DNA of 64,000 nt from Rutidosis leptorrhynchoides. Its lineage: Eukaryota > Streptophyta > Magnoliopsida > Asterales > Asteraceae. The translations under genes and the position numbers were made by a program. The notes beneath the pieces were generated by a model. It ran no database searches, was not told the origin of the DNA, and saw only the letters and a list, made by a program, of their open reading frames with translations. Positions 23,848 through 35,023 of this stretch are shown in pieces (position 1 is the stretch's first letter; each line of letters starts with the position of its first letter). Location: the NCBI RefSeq assembly GCF_046630445.1, contig NC_092340.1, positions 36,726,001 to 36,790,000 on the forward strand, read 5' to 3'.

Positions 23848-24428
23848 GAACCACAATTTGAGCAAGATAAGGAAACAGAACCGGTAGTTGAAAAGGTTAA
23901 TGAAGATAACACAGTTAAGGCTAAACCTTATGTTAAACCATACCAACCACCACTTCCTTACCCGAGTAAAATGAGAAAAGAAAGACTTGAAGCCGAGCAA
24001 TCCAAATTCTTGGATATGTTTAAACAAATAAATGTAAATCTTCCTTTCATTGATGTGATTTCAGGAATGCCAAGATACGCTAAATTTCTAAAAGATCTAA
24101 TCACAAATAGAAAGAAAATGGAAGAACTCTCAGCTGTTACTATGAATGCAAATTGTTCTGCAATGCTATTGAATAAGATACCGAAAAATTATCAGATCCA
24201 GGAAGTTTTACAATTCCATGTTTTCTGGATAGTCTTAGTTCAATAGAAGCATTGGCAGACTTAGGTACTAGTATAAATCTAATGCCGTATTCACTATACG
24301 CTAAACTAGACCTTGGAGAATTGAAACCAACACGAATAAGCATACAACTAGCCGATCGATCAGTAAAATATCCTAGAGGGATAATGGAGAACATGCTAGT
24401 TAAAGTTGGTACTTTAGTATTTCCATAG
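23848..24428 (+). pseudogene. Athila protease region, copy 2
   Basis: Same region as 766-1347. It has an extra one-base loss near 24183 (ATACCGAAAAA against ATACCAGAAAAA), so the frame from 23971 ends at 24246. The protease motif reads DLGTS and not DLGAS, replacing the Ala next to the catalytic loop. The shared one-base loss near 24426 also remains. No protease can be made. Confidence 0.85.
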
Positions 24429-24445
24429 ATTTTGTTATTCTGGAT

Positions 24446-25553
24446 ATGAAAGAAGATTCTCGAGTTCCTCTCATATTAGGAAGACCATTCTTAAACACGG
24501 CTAAAGCAATAATAGACGTGTTCGGTAAGAAACTGACCCTAAGTATAGAGGTCGAGAGTGTTACCTTTTCTGTTGATAGAGCCATGCAACAACCACAATC
24601 TGCAGATGATACATGTTATTATATTCAAACTATAGATTCACATGCAGAATTGTTAGAAGAATTTTCAGAATTACAAGGAACAGGAGAATGTTCTTTAGGA
24701 GAAGGAACTGAACCGATTGATGAAACTGAAATGTTAGCTACACTCATGGCTAATGGCTATGAACCAACAACAGAAGAAATTCAAATGCTAAAAGAGGAAG
24801 ACAGATATCGATACAAATCATCGATAGAAGAACCACCGACATTAGAGTTAAATCCACTTCCGAACCATTTGGAATACGCTTATTTACATGGTGAATCTGA
24901 ATTACCTGTAATAATATCGTATTCTCTTACGAAAAATGAAAAATCTCAACTCATTTATGTGCTAAAAGCTCATAAACCAGCTATTGCATGGAAGATTCAT
25001 GACATTAAAGGCATAAGTCCTCCGTATTGCACACATAAAATCCTTATGGAAGAAGGTCATAAAACGTATGTGCAACGCCAACGAAGACTAAATCCTAATA
25101 TGCAAGATGTTGTTAAGAAAGAAATTATTAAACTGCTAGATGCAGGTTTAATTTATCCAATCTTTGATAGTCCATGGGTAAGCCCAGTTCAATGCATACC
25201 TAAGAAGGGTGGCATGACTGTCATCACAAATGAAAAAAATGAGCTTATTCCTACTAGGACTGTAACAGGATGGCATGTTTGTATTGATTATAGAAAATTA
25301 AATGACACCACCAGAAAAGATCACTTTCCTTACCTTTCATTGATCAAATGTTGGACTTTGCAACGCCCTTGCAACCTTTCAAAGGTGCATGATGGCGATT
25401 TTTCACGACATGATAGAAGAATGCATGGAAGTTTTCATGGATGACTTTTCGGTCTTCGGTGATACTTTTGAAACATGTCTAGTTAATCTTGAACGAATGC
25501 TTATTAGATGCAAACAATCAAATCTAGTTCTTAATTAGGAGAAATGCCATTTC
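24446..25553 (+). pseudogene. Athila RT, N-terminal part with internal deletion, copy 2
   Basis: A 332-codon frame (24446-25444) equals copy 1 with few changes, including the shift after DHFP and the missing palm segment near 25357. The stop seen at about 2413 in copy 1 is CGA here, so that nonsense change arose in copy 1 after duplication. The TAG near 25537 is shared. Confidence 0.85.
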
Positions 25554-26424
25554 ATGGTTAAAGAAGGCATCGTTCTTGGTCATAAAATTTCAAAGGAAGG
25601 AATTGAAGTGGATAGAGCTAAAGTAGATGTAATTGCTAAACTTCCACATCCCACCAATGTTAGAGGAGTTAGGAGTTTTCTAGAGCATGCCGGTTTTTAC
25701 CGACGTTTCATAAAAGATTTTTCTAAAATTGCCACTCCTATGAATAAACTCCTAGAAAAGGATGCTCCATTCATCTTTTCAGATGAATGTATCAAATCTT
25801 TTAATATTCTTAAAGAAAAACTCACTAATGCGCCGATCATGATAAAGCCAAATTGGAATCTACCATTTGAACTCATGTGCGATGCAAGTGATTTTGCAAT
25901 GGGAGCCGTTTTAGGACAAAGGATTGAAAAACGATTTCAACCTATTTATTACGCTAGTAAGACGTTACAAGAAGCACAAACAAATTACACAACTACTGAA
26001 AAAGAACTCCTTGCTATTGTCTTTGCTTTTGAAAAATTTCGTTCATATCTAGTTTTAGCTAAAACGGTGGTCTATACCGACCATTCTGCTCTTAGATATC
26101 TATTTTCGAAACAAGATGCCAAACCACGATTAATCCGTTGGATCTTACTCCTACAAGAATTAGATATTTAAAACCGAGAAAAAAAGGGAGCAGAAAATCA
26201 CGCCGCTGATCATCTTTCTCATCTTGAAAATCCTGAATTAGAAGTTCTAAATGAATCGGCTATACAAGATAACTTTCCTGAGGAATATCTATTGAAGATA
26301 GATTATAGTGAAATTTCATGGTTTGCAGACTATGCAAACTACTTAGTATGTGGATTCCTTGAAAAAGGGTTGTCGTACCAAAAACGAAAGAAATTCTTTA
26401 GTGATATAAAACACTATTTCTGAG
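25554..26424 (+). pseudogene. Athila RT C-terminus and RNase H, truncated copy 2
   Basis: The frame from 25554 ends at TAA 26169-26171 after LLQELDI, where copy 1 has GAA. The last RNase H acidic position (AADHLSHL) and the link to integrase lie beyond this stop in the same frame, up to the shared TGA near 26422. The first three acidic positions are present. A Gly-to-Glu change in FLGHAGF (FLEHAGF) is also private to this copy. Confidence 0.85.
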
Positions 26425-26435
26425 AAGATCCACAT

Positions 26436-27443
26436 TTGTTTAAAAGTTGTCCCGATGGAATAATACGCCGATGTGTATTCGGGGATGAAGCCAGTCAAAT
26501 CTTAAACCATTGTCACACAGGACCAACAGGAGGGCATTATGGCCTCAACTTACAGCAAGAAAAGTCTACAAATGCTGGATTCTATTGGCCTACAATTTTC
26601 AAAGACGCACACCTTCTTTGCAAATCCTGTGATACTTATCAAAGGGCTGGAAAAATAAGTCAACGTGATGAAATGCCACAAAATGTCATTCAAGTATGTG
26701 AAGTATTTGACGTTTGGGGTATTGACTTTATGGGTCCATTTCTAAAATCTCATAATAATCTCTATATTCTCGTTGCCATTGATTATGTATCTAAATGGGC
26801 GGAAGCACAAGCTCTCCCAACTAACGATGCACGAGTTATAGTCAACTTTTTAAAACGTCTTTTTGCTAGGTTCGGAACACCGAAAGCTTTAATAAGTGAT
26901 CGGGGTACTCATTTTTGTAATAATCAACTTGAGAAAGTTCTCAAAAGATATGGAGTAACTCATAAAATCTCCACTGCTTATCATCCACAAACAAGTGGAC
27001 AAGTTGAAAATACCAACCGAGCTTTAAAACTTATTCTAGAGAAAACCGTAGGATCAAATCCGAAGGAATGGTCCATGAAATTGGAGGATGCACTCTGGGC
27101 TTTTAGAACAGCCTACAAAACTCCAATTGGAACCACACCTTTTAAACTCGTTTACGGAAAAGCATGTCACCTTCCAGTAGAAATTGAACACAAAGCATTT
27201 TGGGCTTTGAAGACATGTAATCTTGATTTACATGAAACCGGACGTCTACGGTTAAGTCAATTAAACGAATTAGAAGAATTAAGACATGAAGCATATGAAA
27301 ATTCGTTAATCTATAAGGAAAGAATGAAGAAATGGCATGATAAAGGAATCAGAAGTTCAAAAGAATTTAAAGAAGGAGACAGAGTTCTTCTTTTCAATTC
27401 ACGATTCAAGCTATTTCCTGGAAAATTGAAATCAAGATGGTAA
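26436..27443 (+). CDS. Athila integrase, open frame (copy 2)
   Basis: A single 335-codon frame with the zinc-binding part (H27, H34, C62, C65) and a catalytic core with D97 (GIDFMG), D155 (ISDRG) and E191 (GQVENT), spaced D-35-E. One base fewer than copy 1 after 26540 offsets a shared insertion some 30 bases later, so about ten residues in the zinc part ([10 protein letters not shown]) read out of the ancestral frame. The C-terminal tail after KLKSRW is lost, with a TAA. Integrase joins element DNA to the chromosome; this one lacks a fusion to protease and its C-terminal domain, so activity is doubtful. Confidence 0.8.
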   Translation: MFKSCPDGIIRRCVFGDEASQILNHCHTGPTGGHYGLNLQQEKSTNAGFYWPTIFKDAHLLCKSCDTYQRAGKISQRDEMPQNVIQVCEVFDVWGIDFMGPFLKSHNNLYILVAIDYVSKWAEAQALPTNDARVIVNFLKRLFARFGTPKALISDRGTHFCNNQLEKVLKRYGVTHKISTAYHPQTSGQVENTNRALKLILEKTVGSNPKEWSMKLEDALWAFRTAYKTPIGTTPFKLVYGKACHLPVEIEHKAFWALKTCNLDLHETGRLRLSQLNELEELRHEAYENSLIYKERMKKWHDKGIRSSKEFKEGDRVLLFNSRFKLFPGKLKSRW

Positions 27444-27490
27444 AGGAAAATAAAAATTCGCAACAAAAGAAGAGCACGACACCTTGAAAG

Positions 27491-28417
27491 TGTTGGGATT
27501 TAACAAGTTACAAAATATACTTAAACATTTTAAGAATCAAATTAAAGCGGAAGCATGTAAGTACCAATTTTAGACTTGTTATACTTTAACCAATTGAAGT
27601 TAAATCCCAATTAGGATCAAGTTGTGAAACATACTTACAAACTACAAGCAAGAAAAGAGTTTATACCTATTCCAAGCTTGGTAGTGAGTGATGAAGATGA
27701 TGATGAAGAATAGAGCTTCAAATGGATGAAACCTCAAGTAGTTATACCCCAAACTTGTGCACCAACACCTAGTCTTTGGTTAGGATTTAATTACACTTGA
27801 ATATAGCTTTGCAAAATTGAATTTAGAACCTCCTTTGGTACCAAAAAGGCCACGGCCTACAGCTCAAAAATGAGTAGAATTCTGCAGTTTTTGATGTGTT
27901 TTCTTGTGTACTAGCATGTGTATGTATTGTTGCAAGAGCCAAGACACAAGTATATGGAAATATGGAAAAGCATGGTCAAGGAATCTAAGTCACAAGCATG
28001 TGTACTTACACTTCCAAGACCACTTCCTCTTTTGTTTAATAAAATAAGTTTTATAAAAGTTAAATTTTATAAAACTATTTTATAAAACTTCCATATAATT
28101 TATTATGTACATTTCTATTTATAAAACCAATTTTATAAAAAATGTAACATAACAAAATTAATTATTTAACCTATAAATAATTAAATTCTTATTATATAAA
28201 TTATTCCATAATTTATATATATATACACATCAAGTAATATTTCAGAAAACCATTTTTCTTAAAGTTCAAGTGTCGCGTATTTAATCAATGATCCAATCGT
28301 TAAGATCAAACACGAATAAGGTGTCGATAAGTTTGTTATTGGGTATGACCCGACTTGGATCAAAACATATTAGCCACGTTAATTTAATATGTCTCTCGGG
28401 CACACGAAATACCTTCA
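27491..28417 (-). repeat. 3' LTR of the truncated copia element, copy 2
   Basis: Plus-strand ends TGTTGGG and ACCTTCA, 927 bp, nearly identical to 4411-5337. The complement of a polypurine tract (ATCTCCCACTT) follows. Confidence 0.75.
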
Positions 28418-29185
28418 ATCTCCCACTTGCACGAGAAACATAAGAAATTAATGCAAGTGATGGATACCACCTAATGACCATCCATCACCCCCAACATGTT
28501 ATGACTTTGTGCCATTCAATAACATCATCCCTTTCAAGTTCCCATCTCGAATATGAATAGGTGAATCTTTCATTATATCCTTTCGTCCTAGATGTTATGT
28601 TAAATCCAAGAGATACAGAGTGATCACTCTCTTTTAGATTTAACTTTATCAGGCCTTAAACATCTGACTCTCAACGAATAAGAGGGACAAATTCCATCTT
28701 GACTACATACGTCCTAAATATATACCTTGTATTATACCTGAGCTCTTCCTTATGAACTACCATATTTCAGAATAGCGAAGGAAAGAATCAAGGCGTAATA
28801 CTAGGTAAATATCCGAACCCTGTATGTATCTCAGGTTAGAGGATACAATGATATTCGCCTTTACTCAAGATTACATGTGATCAACCACAAAGACTCCATT
28901 TAGTAAATCTTGAGGGCGGGTCTTCCAATATTTGTATCCCACAAATATCTATGAACCTTGGTTGCAACCTTGCCCACATTTATCCCGTGAATGTATACCA
29001 ATCCAAGTTCATAATAGTCTAAACCTCACACTTGTTCCCACAAATGTGATCGACTACGGAATTTAGAATAATTACTTATTCATGGATAAAATATGCAAAA
29101 TAGGAACTTAACTCAAAATAAATTAATACCATAATTATATTAATGAGTTTAAACAATTTCGTTCCGTTACAATACTTAAAATAGA

Positions 29186-30436
29186 TCATGACCAATCACT
29201 AGAATACCGAAGCCCTAATGCACAAACATGTCCTGCATGTTTTGCTCCATGTAAGAGCTTCGTGAGAGGATCCGCTATATTAAGATCTGTGTGAACTTTG
29301 CGAATACATATCTTTCCCTTTTCAACTTCATCCCTTATGTAGCTGAATCTCCGCTCAATGTGACAGGTCTTTTGGTGAGCACGAGGTTCCTTGATTTGAG
29401 CAATCGCACCCTCGTTGTCACAAAAGATCTCAATAGGGTCCTGAATGGAAGGGACTACTCCTAAGTCGTCGATGAATTTCTTCATCCATACAGTTTCCTG
29501 AGCTGCCAATGAGGCGGAAATGTACTCTGACTCTGTAGTGGATAAGGCAACAACATCCTGTTTTGAACTCTTCCAAGAGACTGCACCTCCATTTAAAGTG
29601 AAGACATAACCGGATTGTGATCGAGAATCATCTCGATCAGTTTGGAAACTCGCGTCCACGTAACCTTTTACATCGAGTTCCTCCTCACCAGACCCATATA
29701 TCAGAAACATATCCTTAGTCCTTCTAAGGTATTTCAATATACTTTTGACAGCAATCCAATGACTGTTTCCTGGGTTATTCTGGTATCTACTTGTCAGGCT
29801 AAAAGCGCATGACACATCCGGTCTAGTGCATATCATTGCATACATGATTGACCCAATGGCAGACGCATATGGGACTTTCTTCATTCTCTCCTGTTCATCT
29901 TTCGTGGTGGGGCACTGAGATGAACTAAGAAGTGTTCCCTTTTGAATAGGTACCAAACCTTTCTTAGAGTTCTCCATCTTGAACCTTTTCAAGATCTTTT
30001 CAATGTATACACTTTGATTCAAACCTATCAGTTTCTTGGATCTATCCATGTAGATCCCAATCCCCAAAACGTATTGTGCTTCTCCAAGATCCTTAATAGA
30101 GAAGAATTTACTTAGCCAAGTTTTAACACCTTCCATTGCAGGAATATCATTTCCAAATAACAATATATCATCCACATATAGTACAAGGAACATGATAGTG
30201 CTCCCACTAGCTTTCTTGTATACACAAGCTTCATCACCATTTTTAATGAAGCCAAATTTCTTGGCCTCCTCATTAAAACGATGATTCCACATTCTAGATG
30301 CTTGTTTCAATCCGTAGATTGACTTCTTTAACTTGCATACCTTTTTAGGATATTTCGGATCAACAAAACCTTCAGGCTGAACCATATAGACATCTTCCTC
30401 AAGATTTCCATTTAGGAAAGCGGTCTTGACATCCAT
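29186..30436 (-). CDS. copia RT/RNase H, open 416-codon frame
   Basis: The frame runs from MDVKTAFL (first catalytic Asp, D2) through YVDD (87-90) to the copia RNase H with [24 protein letters not shown] and DNEGAIAQ, and ends with a TGA after SSDWS. The start at Met 1 only marks the codon after a TAA, where the ancestral frame came in from 30437. The enzyme lacks the RT N-terminal fingers and has no joined integrase or protease, so it is an orphan fragment even though it is open. The matching copy 1 frame is broken by one base. Confidence 0.85.
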   Translation of the reverse strand: MDVKTAFLNGNLEEDVYMVQPEGFVDPKYPKKVCKLKKSIYGLKQASRMWNHRFNEEAKKFGFIKNGDEACVYKKASGSTIMFLVLYVDDILLFGNDIPAMEGVKTWLSKFFSIKDLGEAQYVLGIGIYMDRSKKLIGLNQSVYIEKILKRFKMENSKKGLVPIQKGTLLSSSQCPTTKDEQERMKKVPYASAIGSIMYAMICTRPDVSCAFSLTSRYQNNPGNSHWIAVKSILKYLRRTKDMFLIYGSGEEELDVKGYVDASFQTDRDDSRSQSGYVFTLNGGAVSWKSSKQDVVALSTTESEYISASLAAQETVWMKKFIDDLGVVPSIQDPIEIFCDNEGAIAQIKEPRAHQKTCHIERRFSYIRDEVEKGKICIRKVHTDLNIADPLTKLLHGAKHAGHVCALGLRYSSDWS

Positions 30437-31315
30437 TTACCATATTTCATAATCATAATGAGCAGCAATGGCAAGTAATATCCTAATAGACTTTAGCATT
30501 GCCACAGGCGAAAAAGTTTCATCATAGTCAACCCCTTGAGTTTGAGTGAAACCTTTTGCTACAAGTCTAGCTTTATATGTATCCAAGTTTCCATGTATGT
30601 CGGTTTTCATTTTGAAAAGCCATTTACAATCAACGAGCCTTGAACTAGTAGGTTGTTCAATAAGTTTCCAAACTTGGTTGTCATATATGGATTGCATCTT
30701 GGCGTTCATGGCTTCCTGCCATTTATCCTTATCAATCCTTGATAAAGCATCTTGGTAGTTTGTTGGTTCATCCAAATCAACCACATAGCAACCATCCATG
30801 AGAAACCCATATCTCTCAGGAGGATTACTAATCCTACCAGATCTGCGAATGTCTTGTGTATTTTGATCATCCATTTGATCACTCTCAACATTTTCATGTT
30901 GAGTGCTAGTGTCAACCAATTGTGTATCATCTACTTGATCTTGAACCTCTTCAAGATATATCTTCCTTTCACTGTTTCCTTCCATTAGGAACTTAGTTTC
31001 AAGGAATTCAGCCTTTCGAGCAACAAATACATTTTGCTCGGTTGGATCATAGAAATAGTATCCCATATCATCCTTGGGATATCCTATGAAGATACACTTC
31101 GTGGATCGAGCATTCAACTTATTAGGGACGTAACGCTTAGGATAAGCTTTACATCCCCATACCTTTAAGTATGATAGAGATGGAGGTTTTCCAAACCACA
31201 TCTCATGAGGAGTTCGTTCCACTTTCTTGGTTGGGGCCATATTTAGAATACGAGCCGCGGAGCATAGACAATAACCCCAAAATGATAGAGACAATGAACA
31301 AATGATGTGCACCAT
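30437..31315 (-). pseudogene. copia integrase end and RT N-terminus, copy 2
   Basis: 292 codons with the TPHEMWFGKPPSLSYLKVWG integrase signature, an acidic linker and the RT start (DTYKARLVAKGFTQ, DETFSPVAMLKSIR). Here the RT reads TFSPVA where copy 1 has TFLPVA, so this copy keeps the usual residue. It ends at the shared TAA. Confidence 0.85.
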
Positions 31316-31320
31316 TTATC

Positions 31321-33102
31321 ATTCAACAAACAAACGCCAATATGTTTGGAAACTTTGGTAAAATTTAATCATTTTTCAACGCTAATCACCCTCAATAATT
31401 TAAATTGTACTGATTTCTTGCAAATGAGGGCATTGCAAGATCTTAAGTGTGGGAAGAGGTTAAATTCTTTCAAATTTTTAAAATTTTAAATTTAAACACT
31501 TGGTTACCATTAAAAATACTAGTAACGCAGTAGTTGTATTAGAATATAGTGCTCTCTGATAATAAAGAACAGCTCTTGTCTTATATACTGACTACCCAAT
31601 TCTAGTAAAATTTTTCAAAATTTTCAACTAAATGAACTCAAAATCATGTTTATACATATTTATGAACGATAAAACTAGGTGTTAACACCGAAATTATTGT
31701 TACCTCGGAAAGGACATAAATTGAGAAACAACCCAAAATGTTAGAATTCATTTAAAATGGAATAGAGGAAAATAAAAAGGCAAAGAAAGGAAAATAAAAG
31801 CCAAGTGTGGGAAAAATTTAACAAATTATTTAGAATATATTTTTGTACAAATAATTGAAGATACTTTTGTTTTGGACAATTTTATCAGTTTTACCCAATT
31901 TCTTATAATATATTTGAAAGAAATATGGATCTACATGATGAATCAATTCCATCATTAAGAGGAAGTAAAGTCTTCCGAAAAAGACACGCGCTTCTTGATT
32001 TAGGTCAGGAAGTTGTCGTTCAGACCAGTTGTAGAGTCTACGAAAAACCTTGAAAAGTTTTCTCGAAAATCAGCTGAAAATCCACGGACCTCAGCATCAA
32101 ACAGGGTCGCCAAGTGGTCAGACTTATCCTAACCATGAGAGGATCTGTCTCGTACAATGGGGGCACCATGCAAATTAGCTTATAAGACTAATGAATCAGA
32201 TCCCCAGAAAGGATAATCTCCTTAAAGATCAAAAATCAGCTTTTAAGACTGATATTACTCAATCCTTGAGATTGACTTTTAAAGATTGAGAATTACAAAC
32301 TCATGGAATTCGATGATATCTAAACTCGAGCTTGAACGAGAAAATATTTTGATCAAAATTACAAACCGATTTATTTTCTGAAAACCCATTTTCAATGCGT
32401 TCATTACCATTGAACATAAAATCCTAGGAATTCACCTGGAATTCATTAGGTCACCTGAACCAAATCGGGTGTCAACCTTAAGAACGGTGGTTGCATAGCA
32501 TGGTCGAAGACAGGACCTTGTGTCAGACTGAAAAACTATAGGGTGATCTTTACTATTGCTCCTACAAAGGATAGTAATTGCATCCGACACGTTATAGACC
32601 ATAATTATCAGCATGTCATGGGACATTGCCTTAAAAGTTGCTTGTTCAACGCTTTCCTTTACAACCGGACGGTAGTTTACCGAAAGGTAATATACAGAGC
32701 AAGTATACTGGACGTGTTGCTTTCCCAATACAAGGTTAGCAAGTGGGTGACACAAAACCATAAGTTTTGAGCCAAAGTTTTCAAATCTGAAACCCACCAA
32801 ACCCACAAAAAAAAAGATTTTGCAAACACCGGTGAAGGGTTATTCCGGAAAACTTATCTAGGGTAAAAGCTAGATTTTATTTTTGAAAAATCAAATGTTT
32901 TCATAAAGATCCAATTTTCTTAAAGGATCTAAATTTTCATAGTCATGTGGGACTGTAAACCACATCGTTACTACCATTGTTTATACCGCTGTATAGAAAT
33001 CACTGATGTACAAAGTGTGAAGAATAAAGAAGTGATTCTAGTAAAGTTTTATTCAAGTTCTATATTGCTTGAGGACAAGCAACGCTCAAGTGTGGGAATA
33101 TT
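31321..33102 (+). other. Athila 3' untranslated region, copy 2
   Basis: Counterpart of 8241-10025. No gene seen. The purine tract AAGTGTGGGA directly before 33103 is the likely polypurine tract. Confidence 0.6.
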
Positions 33103-33705
33103 TGATAATGCTAAAAACGTACATATATTTCATAGCATTATCCCTCAAGAAAGACAAGCTTTTAGTTGCAATTGTTCTATTTACAAGTGATATTCGTTTA
33201 AATAATAAAAGGTGAAGACAAAAGACAGATTCGACGAATTAAAGACGCAAACGACCAAAAATCTCAAAAGTACAAAGTACAATCAAAGTGGTTCAAATTA
33301 TTGATGAGAAACGTCTAAAAGTTACAAGAGTACAAGCTGCAAAACGCAAAATACAAGATATTAAATTGTACGCAAGGACATTCGAAAATCTGGAACCGGG
33401 ACCAGAGTCAACTCTCAACGCTCGACGCAACGGACTAAAAGTTACAAGTCAACTATGCACATGAATATAATATAATATATAATTAATTCTTAAAATTATA
33501 TATATATTATATTATTTAATAAAACCGTCGGCAAATAAAAAAATAAAAGCATGTGAGCTGTAAAAGAAGGCCATGCGATCGCATGGCCTGGAAATGTAAA
33601 AACCATGCGGTCGCATGGTGAACAGTATCAGCTCAGGTCCTATAAAGTTCGCGTGTTTTGGCCGAATTTCATACACCTTTTTCTAATCTATCTCTCACTC
33701 TTACG

Positions 33706-33760
<55 letters not shown>

Positions 33761-35023
33761 ATTTATAATTTTAATTTTAATTTAATAATAATAAGGGTAT
33801 GTTAGCGAATGTTGTAAATGTGTAAGTCGAAATTTTGTCCGTGTAACGCTACGCTATTATCAATCATTGTAAGTTATGTTCAACCTTTTTAAATTAATGT
33901 CTTGTAGCTAAGTTATTATTATGCTTATTTAATGCTGAAGTAATCGTGATGTTGGGCTAAAATATTAAAGACGGGGTAATTGGGCTTTATACCATAATTG
34001 GGGTTTGGACAAAAGAACGACACTTGTGGAAATTAGACTATGAGCTATTAATGGGCTTTATATTTGTTTAATTGAATGATAGTTCGTTAATTTAATATAA
34101 AGATTTAAAATTGGACGTACCTATAAATAACCACATACACTTGATCGGACACGATTGGCGGGATATTTATAAGTACTAATAATTGTTCATTTAACCGGAC
34201 ACGGGAATGGATTAATAGTTAATGGACTTATTAAAATAGGGGTGAGTTATATACAAGGAAAATTGGTGTAAGTATAGTTTAAGTCCCCAATTAGTTGGAA
34301 TATTTGACTTCGGATATAAGGATAATTTGACGAGGACACTCGCACTTTATATTTATGACTGATGGACTGTTATGGACAAAAACTAGATGGATATATTGAA
34401 TAATCCAGGATAAAGGACAATTAACCCATGGTAATAAATTAAAATCAACACGTCAAACATCATGATTACGGAAGTTTAAATAAGCATAATTCCTTTATTT
34501 CATATTTCATCGCACTTTTAGTTACTGTCATTTTATTTAATTGCACTTTTAATTATCGTACTTTTTAATTATCTTAATTTTATTTATTGTCATTTTATTT
34601 ATCGCACTTTAATTTATCGCACTTTAATTATTGTTATTTACTTTACGCTTTAAATTAAGTTATTTTTATATTTAATATTTTACATTAGGTTTTAACTGCG
34701 ACTAAAGTTTTAAAATCGACAAATCGGTCATTAAACAGTAAAAACCCCCTTTTATAATAATAATACTACTTATATATTTTTATATTTTTACAAATATAGT
34801 TTTAAAAATATAGCGTTAAACTTGGCTAGTTCCCTGTGAAACGAACCGGACTTACTAAAAACTACACTACTGTACGATTAGGTACACTGCCTATAAGTGT
34901 TGTAGCAAGGTTTAGGTATATCCACTCTATAAATAAATAAATAACTTGTGTAAAATTGTATCGTATTTAATAGTATTTCATAACAAATATATAACTATTT
35001 CATATACACCTCTACGCACATCA
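33103..35023 (+). repeat. Athila 3' LTR, copy 2
   Basis: TGATAATG...CACATCA, 1921 bp, near-identical to 10026-11985. A perfect 20-bp palindrome lies at 33569-33588 and a related one at 33602-33617. The (AT)n tract (33706-33761) is interrupted by TG twice. Confidence 0.75.
33569..33588. repeat. perfect 20-bp palindrome in Athila LTR
   Basis: GGCCATGCGATCGCATGGCC reads the same on both strands. The copy 1 site has one changed base (CTATCG). CCATGCGGTCGCATGG follows 13 bp later in both copies. Confidence 0.9.

Larger units (their letters stand above)
27491..31320 (-). mobile_element. 5'-truncated Ty1/copia element inside Athila copy 2
   Basis: Counterpart of 4411-8240 at the same site with the same truncation. 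LTR 27491-28417, then untranslated sequence, then RT/RNase H and the integrase end on the minus strand. Its RT frame is intact, unlike copy 1. The joint on the 5' side lies just upstream of 31315. Confidence 0.85.
22153..35023 (+). mobile_element. Athila-like Ty3 LTR retrotransposon, copy 2
   Basis: This is the second copy of the element at 1-11985, here with complete gag. It shares with copy 1 the gag stop, the protease/RT shift, the RT core deletion, the stop before integrase, the lost integrase tail and the antisense copia insertion. Private changes are a one-base loss in protease, a nonsense change in RNase H, a one-base loss that restores the integrase frame, and a shorter (AT)n in the LTR. 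The 3' LTR ends at 35023. Confidence 0.9.

Noticed and set aside
1-35023. Two independent Athila insertions
   Set aside because: They share the same stops, shifts, RT deletion and copia insertion point and truncation, so duplication is the better explanation.
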